Source of the DNA: Bradyrhizobium diazoefficiens
GTDB lineage: Bacteria; Pseudomonadota; Alphaproteobacteria; Rhizobiales; Xanthobacteraceae
NCBI RefSeq assembly: GCF_016616425.1
Contig: NZ_CP067101.1
Span: 868,001 to 932,000, forward strand
Length of the DNA stretch: 64,000 nucleotides
Direction: 5' to 3'
The notes beneath the pieces are model-generated. The model had not been told where the DNA came from. It ran no database searches and saw only the letters and a program-made list of their open reading frames with translations. Below, one piece after another: positions 54,769 to 63,417 of this stretch. Both the position numbers and the translations under genes were made by a program. Position 1 is the first letter of the stretch, and each line of letters begins with the position of its first letter.

Positions 54769-55584
54769 TTGCGGCCATCGCGCAGCATCATCGCCGGACT
54801 GGTCGCCTCGATCCTGTTGTCGTCGCTTGCGCCTGTCGACCGCAGCGAGGCCGCAGCTGCGCGAAAGGCTGCGAAGGCCAGGCCGAAACAGCCGCAGTCA
54901 TCGGCCAGATGCGAGATGCCGAAATTCCGGATCGTCGTCGATGTCGGGCATACCCCGGACTCCTACGGCGCGTTGAGCGCGCGCAATGATCCGGAGTTCG
55001 GCTTCAACTTCCGCCTCGCAAGACTGATCACGGCGAAACTGAAGTCCGAAGGCTTTGCCGCAACCCGCCTGCTGGTCACGGACGGCAAGGCGCGGCCGAG
55101 CCTGTTCAAGCGCGTCGGCAGCGCCAATGAGGCGCATGCCGATCTCTTCCTGTCGATTCATCATGATTCGGTGCCGGACAAGCTGCTCGAGACCTGGGAA
55201 TTTGACGGGGCAAGAAGCTATTTCAGCGACCGCTTTTCGGGCCACTCGCTGTTCGTGTCGCGGCAGAATTCGCACTTCGCCGCCAGCCTGATGCTCGCCC
55301 GGATGATCGGCAGGCAGTTGAAGGAGCAGGGCCTGCACTATGCCAGCCAGTACACCTTGCCGGTGATGGGCCGCTACCGACACCAGTTGCTCGACAAGGA
55401 CGTCGGTGTCTACCGCTATGACGGGCTCGTCGTGCTCTCGCGGACAAGCAGTGCCGCGGTGCTGCTCGAAGCCGGCTCCATCATCAACCGCGACGAGGAA
55501 ATGGCGATGAACTCGCCGGAGCGGCACGAGACGATCGCGGCGGCTGTCGCGGCGGCAATAGAGGAGTTTTGCGCAAGGCGGTAG
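54769..55584 (+). CDS. N-acetylmuramoyl-L-alanine amidase (Amidase_3), secreted
   Basis: A 271-residue amidase starting at TTG 54769, three bases after the Rieske stop. A signal peptide (SIIAGLVASILLSSLAP) precedes a basic low-complexity stretch. The zinc site is suggested by His in VVDVGHTPDSYG, Glu in NDPEFGFN, His in SIHHDS, and catalytic Glu in VLLEAGSIINRDEE. It should cut the amide between muramic acid and the peptide in the periplasm. The TTG start is supported by the signal peptide frame, but the ribosome site is poor. Co-transcription with the oxygenase is probable though functionally odd. Confidence 0.85.
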   Translation: MRPSRSIIAGLVASILLSSLAPVDRSEAAAARKAAKARPKQPQSSARCEMPKFRIVVDVGHTPDSYGALSARNDPEFGFNFRLARLITAKLKSEGFAATRLLVTDGKARPSLFKRVGSANEAHADLFLSIHHDSVPDKLLETWEFDGARSYFSDRFSGHSLFVSRQNSHFAASLMLARMIGRQLKEQGLHYASQYTLPVMGRYRHQLLDKDVGVYRYDGLVVLSRTSSAAVLLEAGSIINRDEEMAMNSPERHETIAAAVAAAIEEFCARR

Positions 55585-55592
55585 TCTGTGCC

Positions 55593-57203
55593 CTACAGCG
55601 GTGCCCCGCGATACTCCCGATTCGCCAGGCTTGCCTCCTCCAGATCCAGATCGCGCTCGATCCGCCGCCGCGTCTCGTCGGTGATCTGGCCGTCGCGCAG
55701 GAGGTTATGGATGAATCTGCGCTCGGCGATGATCAGGTCGCGAGTCAGGGCGATGCCGGCGGCAGAGACGTCGTGGTGGGTGGGATCGAGCGAGTCCGGG
55801 AGCTGATTGATGCGGATTTCGTGCCGTGCGCGCAGGAGCCGCATCACTTCTTCGGATACTTCCTTCTCCTCGGTCAGCGCGTCGAGCGATTTCAGCGCAG
55901 CATCCAGCGCCTGGCGTCGTGCCATGATCTCGGCCTCGTGCTCGGCGGCATGCTCGTTGCGGCCGGCCTCTGCGACACCGAGCCAGCGCACCACCGGCGG
56001 CAGCGTCAGGCCGATGCCGATCAGCGTGATGAAGATGACGCCGAAGGCCACGAACAGGATCAGGTCGCGATACGGAAACGCTTCGCCGCCGGGCAACGTG
56101 AACGGCAGCGCCAGCGCGGCCGCGAGCGACACCGCGCCGCGCACGCCGGTGAAGGCGAGCACGAACGGCCATTGCCATGGTGGCGACGGATCGCGCTCGC
56201 GCAACGGCTTGCTGAACATCCGCGGCAGGTAGGTTGCGGGATAGAGCCAGGCGAACCGCGCGACCACGACGATCATCAGGACCACGGCGGTCGCGATCAG
56301 GATGTCGTCGAGCGGAAACGCCTTCGATTTCTCGTAGAGCGCGCGCATCTGGAAGCCGGTGAGCAGGAACAGCAAGCCCTCGATCAGGTAGATCACGAGG
56401 TCCCAGAAGAAGATGCCTTGCAGGCGCGTCGCCGACGAGATCAGCAACGGGCCGTTCCAGCTCACATAGAGGCCGCAGGCGACGGTGGCGATCACGCCGG
56501 AGCCGCCGACATGCTCGGGCAGCCAGTAGGAGACGTACGGCGTGATCAGCGACAACGTCAGCTCGACTTGCGGATCCCCGGACCATTTGCGGAGGCGCAG
56601 GGAGAGCCAGCCGACCCCGATGCCGAAGGCGATCTCGCTGGCGACGATGAGGACGAACTCGCCGGCCGCGAGCGGCAGCGAGAAATGTCCGACCATGATT
56701 GCCGCGAGCGCGAAACGGTAGAGGATCAGCGCAGTGGCATCATTGGCGAGCCCTTCGCCCTCGAGGATGACCAGCAACCGGCGCGGCATGTTAAGACGGC
56801 GCGCGATCGCGAGAGGCGCCACCACGTCGGGCGGCGCGACGATGGCCCCGAGCAGGAAGGCGATGGTCCAGGGCAGGCCGATCATGTAGTGCGTGGCGGT
56901 CGCCACCATCGCTGCGGTGAAGATCACCGCGCCGACCGCAAGCAGCACGATGGGGCGCAAATTGTTCTTGAACTCGCGCCAGCTCATGGCGACGCTCGCC
57001 GAGTAGATCAGCGGCGGCAGCACCATCAGCAGCACCAGTTCCGGCGGCAATTCCACCGGAGGCATGCCCGGCACGAAGGCGAGGCCGACACCGGACAGCA
57101 TCAGGAGAATGGCTGGCGCGACATTGAAGCGGCGCGCGGCAAGTGCGGTGCCCGCCAGCACGGCGAGCAGGATGAGAAAGGTCTGAAACTTCGCCTCGAT
57201 CAT
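55593..57203 (-). CDS. CPA1-family Na+/H+ antiporter
   Basis: A 536-residue monovalent cation/proton antiporter with about 12 helices (to about 420) and a 110-residue cytoplasmic helical tail. The ion-binding ND pair is in ILEGEGLANDATAL, and FTGVRGAVSLAAALALPF is a late conserved helix. PPLIYSASVAMSWREF is typical of CPA1. It regulates internal pH and sodium. The amidase gene converges on it, with an eight-base gap. Upstream lie a beta-lactamase-like fragment and an NTF2-like gene. Confidence 0.92.
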   Translation of the reverse strand: MIEAKFQTFLILLAVLAGTALAARRFNVAPAILLMLSGVGLAFVPGMPPVELPPELVLLMVLPPLIYSASVAMSWREFKNNLRPIVLLAVGAVIFTAAMVATATHYMIGLPWTIAFLLGAIVAPPDVVAPLAIARRLNMPRRLLVILEGEGLANDATALILYRFALAAIMVGHFSLPLAAGEFVLIVASEIAFGIGVGWLSLRLRKWSGDPQVELTLSLITPYVSYWLPEHVGGSGVIATVACGLYVSWNGPLLISSATRLQGIFFWDLVIYLIEGLLFLLTGFQMRALYEKSKAFPLDDILIATAVVLMIVVVARFAWLYPATYLPRMFSKPLRERDPSPPWQWPFVLAFTGVRGAVSLAAALALPFTLPGGEAFPYRDLILFVAFGVIFITLIGIGLTLPPVVRWLGVAEAGRNEHAAEHEAEIMARRQALDAALKSLDALTEEKEVSEEVMRLLRARHEIRINQLPDSLDPTHHDVSAAGIALTRDLIIAERRFIHNLLRDGQITDETRRRIERDLDLEEASLANREYRGAPL

Positions 57204-57249
57204 GGCCTGTCTTGGCCCGGAAGCGGCCGAGAGGTCAATGCGCGGCGCT

Positions 57250-57410
57250 CAGGCCAGCCGCTCGGCCACCAAGCGCCCGATACGGGCGAACGCCGCCCCG
57301 ATTTACGCGGTGCTCGCTGTGCCGTCCTGGGTGTAGGCGGTGATGAGGGGCGGAGCGTGCGGCTTGGTCCAGACGACCGCGATATCGCCCAACGCGTCAG
57401 GCCCTAAATC
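57250..57410 (-). pseudogene. Decayed C-terminal fragment resembling class A beta-lactamase
   Basis: One minus-strand frame reads DALGDIAVVWTKPHAPPLIT, then AYTQDGTASTA, a TAA stop (57303-57305), and, still in the same frame, IGAAFARIGRLVAERLA ending at TGA. The pattern D-I-A-V-V-W, P-P-L-I-T-A-Y and a final AAFARIGRLVAE helix matches the last strand pair and C-terminal helix of class A beta-lactamases. The catalytic SxxK, SDN and KTG parts are absent upstream. The call is by eye, without alignment. Confidence 0.5.
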
Positions 57411-57484
57411 CTGGCCCCAGCTCGCAATGAGGGAAGATGGATATCGAGCGCGGCGGATATTGGGCAGCGGAAGGTCGAGGCCCC

Positions 57485-57859
57485 TCACTCCCTGAGATCG
57501 TACCGATACGATTTCGACACGATCTGCCAGCCGTCGGCGAGCTTCATCGCCACCAGGTAATCGGTGAAGAAGCGCGGCGGAAGCTGGCATTTGACCTTGA
57601 TGAAGGCGGTCTTGTCGTCGGAACGGTCGATGGTGACGATGAAATCCTCGCGCGGCTTGCCTTCGGCCTTGGCGGATGCACGCTTGCGGACGCGGTCGAG
57701 CCAGTCTGGCACGGTCAGCACCTGCAATTCACCATTCTCGACCCAGCGCAAATCAGCGGAGGGATGGAAGATGGCGCCGAGCTTTTCGGCGTCGCCCTCG
57801 TAAAGACCATCAAAATAGGACTGTACGACGGCTTCGACACTCGAACGGTTCTGGCTCAT
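57485..57859 (-). CDS. NTF2-like (SnoaL-type) protein
   Basis: A 124-residue protein with the NTF2 opening SSVEAVVQSYFDGLYEGDAEKLGAIFHPSADLRWVENGELQ, a helix and strand fold enclosing a pocket. The closing strand WQIVSKSYRYDLRE is typical. AGGGGATGACCC precedes the ATG at 57859. It could be a small-molecule-binding or isomerase-like enzyme; no catalytic residue can be assigned. Divergent from the GFA-family gene with 95 bases between starts. Confidence 0.85.
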   Translation of the reverse strand: MSQNRSSVEAVVQSYFDGLYEGDAEKLGAIFHPSADLRWVENGELQVLTVPDWLDRVRKRASAKAEGKPREDFIVTIDRSDDKTAFIKVKCQLPPRFFTDYLVAMKLADGWQIVSKSYRYDLRE

Positions 57860-57954
57860 GGGTCATCCCCTTGCATGACGGCCTGTGGCGAACTTAGTCG
57901 CAGACATCAAAATGCGCTATGGGTGTCTCTCGCCAATTGCGCAGGGATGCTGGA

Positions 57955-58383
57955 ATGACCGGATCAGAAATTTCGAGCGCTCGTGTCCTGATCGGCGAAT
58001 GCTACTGCCGCACCGTGCGCTTTGAGGTGGCCGACGCGTTCTGCTATGCAATGAACTGCCACTGTTCGAACTGCCGTCGCACCACCGGCTCCGCCTTCAA
58101 GCCGTTCGCCGGCATCGCGCAAGACAAGCTCCGCATTGTCCAGGGTGAAGACCAGCGGATGATTTTCGGCGACGACACCAGTCATGACGCCCATTGTGGC
58201 CGATGCGGCTCGCTGCTTTATTCCCGGGTGCGCGAAGGACAATGGATCCATGTCGCCATGGGAACCCTGGTCGATGCCCCCTCCATCCGGCCGAGCGCCC
58301 ACATTTTCGTGGCCTCGAAGGCGCCTTGGCACGAAATTACGGACAATCTGCCGCAATATCGGGGGCATATCGGCGATGGCTAG
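57955..58383 (+). CDS. GFA family protein (glutathione-dependent formaldehyde-activating enzyme-like)
   Basis: A 142-residue zinc protein. Zinc ligands are in GECYCRTVRF, MNCHCSNCRRTTGSAF and CGRCGSLLYSR, the typical GFA set. GCAGGGATGC precedes the ATG at 57955; an earlier ATG is 12 codons upstream. Family members bind glutathione or carry out related small-molecule reactions; most are uncharacterised. The opening residues MTGSEISSAR are not conserved. Confidence 0.9.
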   Translation: MTGSEISSARVLIGECYCRTVRFEVADAFCYAMNCHCSNCRRTTGSAFKPFAGIAQDKLRIVQGEDQRMIFGDDTSHDAHCGRCGSLLYSRVREGQWIHVAMGTLVDAPSIRPSAHIFVASKAPWHEITDNLPQYRGHIGDG

Positions 58384-58568
58384 AGGAACCCGCTCTGCAT
58401 GCCCCGCCTGGCAGCGAACCGCGACGGCGCTGGCGCGACAAACAACATGGGGGCTTTCGGGTTTGTCGTTCGCGCGGCCTTCGTGACCTCCATCACAGGC
58501 GCCGACACCAGATCCTGCTAAAGCAGTCCCAAAGGGCTCGAAACATCTCGAACCTCGGAAGTCGTGTC

Positions 58569-60404
58569 ATGCGCAATCTGCTCAGACTCTGCCCACTTCT
58601 CCTCGCCGCCGCGCTGCTGTTTGGCACGGATTCCGCTTTCGCGGGCAACCGCGTCGCGCTGGTGATTGCCAACTCGGCCTATCAGCACGCGCCCTCGCTC
58701 GCCAATCCCGTCAACGACGGTGCGGTGATGGCGAAGACGCTGAAAGCGGCCGGTTTCGATACCGTCGATTTCCGGCACGACCTGTCGGCCCTGGAGACAC
58801 GGCGCGCGCTGCGCGACTTTGCCGATGCGACCCGCAATGCCGACATCGCTGTAGTTTACTATGCCGGTCACGGCATCGAGGTCGAGGGCTCGAATTACCT
58901 GATCCCTGTCGATGCCAAGCTCGAGCGCGACACCGACGTCTATGATGAGGCGCTTTCGCTCGACCGCGTGCTGGTTGCCGTCGAGCCCGCCAAGCAGCTT
59001 CGCCTGGTGATCCTGGATGCCTGCCGCGACAATCCGTTCGGCAAGACCATGAAGCGCACGGTGGCCTCGCGCGGCATTGGCCGGGGCCTCGCCCAGGTCG
59101 AGCCGACCAGCCCCAACACGCTGATTGCCTATTCGGCGAAGGCCGGCTTCACGGCCCAGGACGGCGACGGCGCCAACAGCCCCTTTACGGTCGCGCTGTC
59201 GAAGCATCTGACGACACCGGGCCTCGACGTCCGCCGCGCCTTCGGCTTCGTGCGCGACGACGTGCTCAAGTCGACCGGTAACAAGCAGGAGCCGTTCGTC
59301 TACGGCTCGCTCGGCGGCGAGGATGTGCCGCTGGTTCCGGTCAAGGTGACGGCCGCAGCAGCGGTTGCGCCTGCGCCGAACCCGCAGGCCGACATCCGCC
59401 GTGATTACGAGCTCGCGCTCCAGGTCGGCAACAAGGCGGCATGGGATGCCTTCCTTGCCCAGCACCCCGACGGCTTCTATGCAAGCCTTGCCAAGCTCCA
59501 GGTCGAGAAGATAGCTGCCGAGCAGGCTCACGCAGCGGCGATCGCGAAGGCGAAGCAGGCGGAAGCCGAGCGCGATCGCCTCGCCGCCCTCGGCGCGCAG
59601 AAGGATGCCCAGGCCAAGGCTGCGGCCGACGCCAAGGCCGCCGAGCAGGCGCAGCTTGCCGCGCAGAAGGCCAAGGAGCAGGCGCAGCAGCAGGCTGCCG
59701 CCGCCGAGCAGCAGCGGGTCAACCTCGCCGCTGCGGCCCCGAGCGCGGCGCCGGCCAGCACGGCGAGCCCTGCAGGCAGCAATGTCGCCTCGCTGACCCC
59801 GGCGATCACGCCGGCCGATCTCAGCCGCTCAGTGCAGGCCGAGCTCGGGCGCGTCGGCTGCTTCTCAGGCGCAGCCGACGGCAACTGGAATACGTCCTCG
59901 CAGCGCTCGCTGTCGCAGTTCAACCGCTATGCCGGCACCAAGCTCGACGTGAAGGTGGCAAGCACCGATGCGCTGGATGCGGTCAAGGCCAAGCCGTCGC
60001 GCGTCTGCCCGCTGGTCTGCGAGCACGGCTTCAAGGCTGATGGCGACAAGTGCACGAAGATCGTCTGCCGTGAGGGCTATGCGGTCAACGACGACAATGA
60101 GTGCGAGAAGCAGCGCGCCGCCAAGCCTGCCAAGTCTGCGCCTGCCAAGTCTGCGCCCGCCAAGCCCGCGACCGCGAAGCGCGACGACAGCGATGAGCGT
60201 CCTGCACGGCAGCGTCGCCAGGCCGGTGGCGCGGCGGCAGGCTATGGTGCTGCGGCGGCCGCCGGCGCGGGTCGCGCCTCGGCCGGCAGCGGTCAGATTT
60301 TTTGCAACGATCTCCTTTGCCGGCCGGTCAGGCCCGGCTGTCACCTCGTATATCGCGGTGGCGGCGGCCCTCACGTCGATGCCAACGCCGAGGTCTGCAA
60401 CTGA
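58569..60404 (+). CDS. Secreted caspase-like (peptidase C14) protein with Cys-rich C-terminus
   Basis: A 611-residue protein. A signal peptide (LCPLLLAAALLFG to SAFA) gives a periplasmic location. The caspase p20-like domain spans about 27-255, with dyad His101 (YYAGHGIE) and Cys152 (LDACRDNPFG). An alpha-helical Ala/Gln/Lys-rich coiled coil follows (about 310-385), then a peptidoglycan-binding-like segment (about 412-470), a Cys-rich piece (CPLVCEHGFKADGDKC) and a Lys/Ala/Pro-rich tail ending in a small Cys-rich module (CNDLLC). The dyad is intact. Substrate is unknown. It ends in a hairpin facing the convergent DUF1345 gene. Confidence 0.9.
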   Translation: MRNLLRLCPLLLAAALLFGTDSAFAGNRVALVIANSAYQHAPSLANPVNDGAVMAKTLKAAGFDTVDFRHDLSALETRRALRDFADATRNADIAVVYYAGHGIEVEGSNYLIPVDAKLERDTDVYDEALSLDRVLVAVEPAKQLRLVILDACRDNPFGKTMKRTVASRGIGRGLAQVEPTSPNTLIAYSAKAGFTAQDGDGANSPFTVALSKHLTTPGLDVRRAFGFVRDDVLKSTGNKQEPFVYGSLGGEDVPLVPVKVTAAAAVAPAPNPQADIRRDYELALQVGNKAAWDAFLAQHPDGFYASLAKLQVEKIAAEQAHAAAIAKAKQAEAERDRLAALGAQKDAQAKAAADAKAAEQAQLAAQKAKEQAQQQAAAAEQQRVNLAAAAPSAAPASTASPAGSNVASLTPAITPADLSRSVQAELGRVGCFSGAADGNWNTSSQRSLSQFNRYAGTKLDVKVASTDALDAVKAKPSRVCPLVCEHGFKADGDKCTKIVCREGYAVNDDNECEKQRAAKPAKSAPAKSAPAKPATAKRDDSDERPARQRRQAGGAAAGYGAAAAAGAGRASAGSGQIFCNDLLCRPVRPGCHLVYRGGGGPHVDANAEVCN

Positions 60405-60417
60405 GAAGGGCACTGCT

Positions 60418-60458
60418 TCCCCGACATCGTCCTGGCCGAGCCGGAACAATGTCGGGGA
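60418..60458. terminator. Hairpin between convergent caspase-like and DUF1345 genes
   Basis: CCCCGACAT (60419-60427) pairs with ATGTCGGGG (60449-60457), and the flanking T/A extends the stem to ten pairs. An inner GGCCGAGCC can add a small stem. It lies 14 bases after the caspase stop and abuts the DUF1345 stop, so it may serve both transcripts. No clear U-run. Confidence 0.6.
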
Positions 60459-61151
60459 TCACGCCGCAATCGCGCTCGCCGCGATGTTCACCGTCAATGC
60501 CAGCAAGGCCGTATTGTAGATGAACGATGCGATTCCATGCGCCGTGGCCGTGCGGCGGATCGTCTTGTCGGTGATGCCGACGTCGGAGACCTGCGCGGTC
60601 ATGCCGATCACGAACGAGAAATAGACGAAGTCCCAATAGTCGGCGTGGTCTTCCTTGTCACCGCTCGGAAACTGAAGACCGCCCGGTGCAGCATGTCGGT
60701 AATAGTCATGGGCGTAATGCAGTGCGAAGATCGTGTGCACCGCAGCCCATGACAATGCGATGGTGGTGATCGCGATCGTGAGCTCCGACACGCCACGATG
60801 CGGCGTGCCGAGCTCGGAGACGATCGCCGCGATGCTGGCGAAGGCGCCGGTTGCCGTCACCAGCAGGATCACGAAACGGCCGTCGTCCTGCATCGCGGCG
60901 GCACGGCGGATGTGCTGGTGGTCGTTGCAAAGCATCATCGCATAGACCAGCACGAGATAGACCGCGATCAGCGCGTCCCACCCGAACAAGAGCCGCGTCA
61001 CCAGCCGGTGCGTGCCCGGCAGCAGCAGGCAGACGAGGATGCCGAAAGCGAGTGCAATGAACATTCGCGGCCGTGCATAGATCAGCCGCATCGGCCGCGA
61101 CATCTGGCGGAAGCGGGCGAGGGTGGGATCCTCTTTGCTGCCTGCCGCCAT
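60459..61151 (-). CDS. DUF1345 membrane protein
   Basis: A 230-residue protein with about six helices. The family core HYAHDYYRHAAPGGLQFPSG and DYWDFVYFSFVIGMTAQVSDVGI is intact, as is the early MMLCNDHQHIRRAAAMQDDG. Function is unknown. Its ATG at 61151 is nine bases after the stop of the prenyl diphosphate synthase gene on the same strand, so the two are probably co-transcribed. Confidence 0.9.
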   Translation of the reverse strand: MAAGSKEDPTLARFRQMSRPMRLIYARPRMFIALAFGILVCLLLPGTHRLVTRLLFGWDALIAVYLVLVYAMMLCNDHQHIRRAAAMQDDGRFVILLVTATGAFASIAAIVSELGTPHRGVSELTIAITTIALSWAAVHTIFALHYAHDYYRHAAPGGLQFPSGDKEDHADYWDFVYFSFVIGMTAQVSDVGITDKTIRRTATAHGIASFIYNTALLALTVNIAASAIAA

Positions 61152-61160
61152 CGACGCGCG

Positions 61161-62084
61161 TCAGCTCTTCCGTTCGGCGACGAAATGCGCCGCGGCCTGC
61201 AGCACGGCGGCGCGGTCGCCGAAGATCGACACCGCGCTGTCCGCCCGCGCGAGCAAATCGCGCACGCGCTGCTTGGCGCCTTCGATGCCGAGCTGGGTGA
61301 CGAAGGTGGTCTTGCCGAGCGCGGCATCCTGGCCCGACGGCTTGCCGAGCGCGGCGGCATCGCCCTCGACGTCGAGCAGATCGTCGGCGATCTGGAAGGC
61401 TTCGCCGAGCGCGCGACCGTAATCGTCGAGGGCCCTGTATTCCGCACTCGACGCCTGGCCGAGGATCGCGCCGGCGATGCAGCCATAGCGCAGAAGCGCG
61501 CCGGTCTTCATCTGCTGCAGGCGCGCGACATCGACCGGCTCGCGGTCGCCGAAGCGGCCTTCGCCGGCGAGATCGAGAATCTGGCCGCCGACCATGCCGC
61601 CGATGCCGGCGCAGCGCGCCAGCGCCCGCGTCAGCAACAGCCGTACATTGGCGTCGCGATGGATCTCGTCGCGGGTGATGATGTCGAAGGCGAGCGTCAA
61701 CAGGCCGTCGCCGGCGAGGATCGCGGTGGCGTCATCGGTCTTCTTGTGCAGGGTGGGGCGGCCACGGCGAAGGTCCGAATTGTCCATCGCCGGCAGGTCG
61801 TCGTGGATCAGCGAATAGCAGTGGATGCATTCGAGGGCCGCGCCTGCGAGCAGCGCGGCGTCGCGGGGCACGCCGAACACGGCCGCGCTCTCGACCACCA
61901 GAAACGGCCGCAGGCGCTTGCCGCCGTTCAGACTTGAATAGCGCATTGCGTCCATCAGTCGCTTGGGCCGGGCGATCTCATCGGGCAGGATGTCGTCCGA
62001 CAACAGGCGCCCGAGCAGGGCCTCGGTGTCATCAGCGGTCTTGTCCAGACGTTTGGCGAAATCGGACGGGGACGTGCCGGTCAT
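61161..62084 (-). CDS. ispA: Polyprenyl (farnesyl/geranylgeranyl) diphosphate synthase
   Basis: A 307-residue trans-prenyltransferase. The first Asp-rich motif is [12 protein letters not shown] and the second is [21 protein letters not shown] at the start and [12 protein letters not shown] match the IspA family, which condenses IPP with DMAPP or GPP. Chain length cannot be read confidently; farnesyl diphosphate is typical. The ATG at 62084 begins MTGTSPSDF. It uses product of the MEP pathway, in which ispG acts. Confidence 0.93.
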   Translation of the reverse strand: MTGTSPSDFAKRLDKTADDTEALLGRLLSDDILPDEIARPKRLMDAMRYSSLNGGKRLRPFLVVESAAVFGVPRDAALLAGAALECIHCYSLIHDDLPAMDNSDLRRGRPTLHKKTDDATAILAGDGLLTLAFDIITRDEIHRDANVRLLLTRALARCAGIGGMVGGQILDLAGEGRFGDREPVDVARLQQMKTGALLRYGCIAGAILGQASSAEYRALDDYGRALGEAFQIADDLLDVEGDAAALGKPSGQDAALGKTTFVTQLGIEGAKQRVRDLLARADSAVSIFGDRAAVLQAAAHFVAERKS

Positions 62085-62248
62085 CAAGAAAGGCTCCAGA
62101 ACTAAAATTCGGCCGGACAATCCTTTATGCGTCCGCCTCAGTCAATCGTTTGGAAGGCGGCTTAAAAAGTGCTGGAAAAGACCCGAATTATCACGGACTT
62201 AATGGCCTAGCCTGTGGCCGCGTTTCATTTTGCGTCAGAAAGGTCGAT

Positions 62249-62923
62249 TTGCGCATCGTCAAAATCCCTCTCCTGGTGCTCGCGGTCGCGGCTCTCGTGC
62301 CCTATGCGATCGCGCCGTTCTACCGCACCGGCCATCCCGTTTCGACGTTGATGGTGTGGCGCTCGCTTCGCGGCGCGCCAATGCAGCGGGAATGGATCGA
62401 TCTTGCGGCGATGTCGCCCCATCTGCCGCGATCGGTGATCGCAGCCGAGGACGCTCATTTCTGCAAGCATCACGGCATCGATTGGGGCGCGCTGCGAGAA
62501 GCGATCGACGACGCCCAAGAGGACGGCACGCCGTTCCGTGGCGCCTCCACGATCACCCAGCAGGTCGCGAAAAATCTGTTCCTCTGGCAGGGCCGGGATT
62601 TCGTCCGCAAGGCGCTCGAATTTCCGCTGGCGCTCTGGATTGATCTCGTCCTGCCCAAGCCACGGATCCTGGAGATTTACCTCAACATCGCCGAGTTCGG
62701 TCCGCGGGGCCAGTTTGGCGTCGAGGCCGGCAGCGCCTATGCCTTTGGCAAATCGGCCGCCAGCCTCTCCCCGCGTGAGGCGGCGCTTCTGGCCTCGGTC
62801 CTGCCGAATCCAGTCAAACGCAGCGCCAAAACCCCCGGGCCGGGTGTCCGGCGGCTGGCGGCGACCTATAGGGCGCGGGGCCAGGCGAGCTCGCTTGCGA
62901 CCTGCTGGCGGGAAAATCGCTGA
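62249..62923 (+). CDS. mtgA: Monofunctional biosynthetic peptidoglycan transglycosylase
   Basis: A 224-residue GT51 enzyme anchored by one N-terminal helix (about 4-26). Catalytic Glu67 is in [16 protein letters not shown], and [16 protein letters not shown] follows. The transpeptidase domain of class A PBPs is missing, as expected for MtgA. The start is TTG at 62249, because AGAAAGG lies just upstream and no ATG is available before the helix. It polymerises lipid II into glycan strands. Divergent from the prenyl synthase gene. Confidence 0.92.
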   Translation: MRIVKIPLLVLAVAALVPYAIAPFYRTGHPVSTLMVWRSLRGAPMQREWIDLAAMSPHLPRSVIAAEDAHFCKHHGIDWGALREAIDDAQEDGTPFRGASTITQQVAKNLFLWQGRDFVRKALEFPLALWIDLVLPKPRILEIYLNIAEFGPRGQFGVEAGSAYAFGKSAASLSPREAALLASVLPNPVKRSAKTPGPGVRRLAATYRARGQASSLATCWRENR

Positions 62924-63092
62924 TTTTGAGCCCATTTCGGGCGTATTTTCCGGCCCAAGAGCCTAGCTTTACGGCCAACCTTCCTCTATAAGCCCGGCCT
63001 TGATCGGCATTCAGCTCGCCTCCTGTTGCGGGTGCTGAGCCGTCCCTTCGCGGACGATGCCCTGATAACACCAATCCCTAGAGGATATTGAA

Positions 63093-63275
63093 ATGGCCGT
63101 TCCGAGAAGAAAAACCTCGCCGTCGCGTCGTGGCATGCGCCGCTCGGCGGACGCCATCAAGAAGCCGACCTATGTGGAAGACAAGGATTCCGGCGAGCTC
63201 CGTCGTCCGCACCATCTCGACCTCAAGACCGGCATGTACAAGGGCCGCCAGGTCCTGAAGAAGAAAGAGTCCTGA
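63093..63275 (+). CDS. rpmF: 50S ribosomal protein L32
   Basis: A 60-residue L32. [20 protein letters not shown] is the family N-terminus, and [21 protein letters not shown] ends it. The zinc-binding cysteines of some L32 types are absent, as in alphaproteobacteria. AGAGGATATTG precedes the ATG at 63093. Located 169 bases after mtgA and before a membrane-protein gene. Confidence 0.97.
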   Translation: MAVPRRKTSPSRRGMRRSADAIKKPTYVEDKDSGELRRPHHLDLKTGMYKGRQVLKKKES

Positions 63276-63417
63276 GTTAAGGACCTTTCTTTGGGCAGGA
63301 TGATTTTGCCTGCCTTGTTTCGGCCCACCCATGAGATAGACGGTGACGGCGGCGGAGCGAATGCTTCGCCGCTGCATTGTTCTGTCCGGATCTCTTGATC
63401 AAGAAGGCATTTTGCCG

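Noticed and set aside
55569..57407. Plus-strand frame of about 612 codons over the antiporter
   Set aside because: Antisense to an intact CPA1 antiporter; Arg/Glu/Asp/Gln-rich with no domain.
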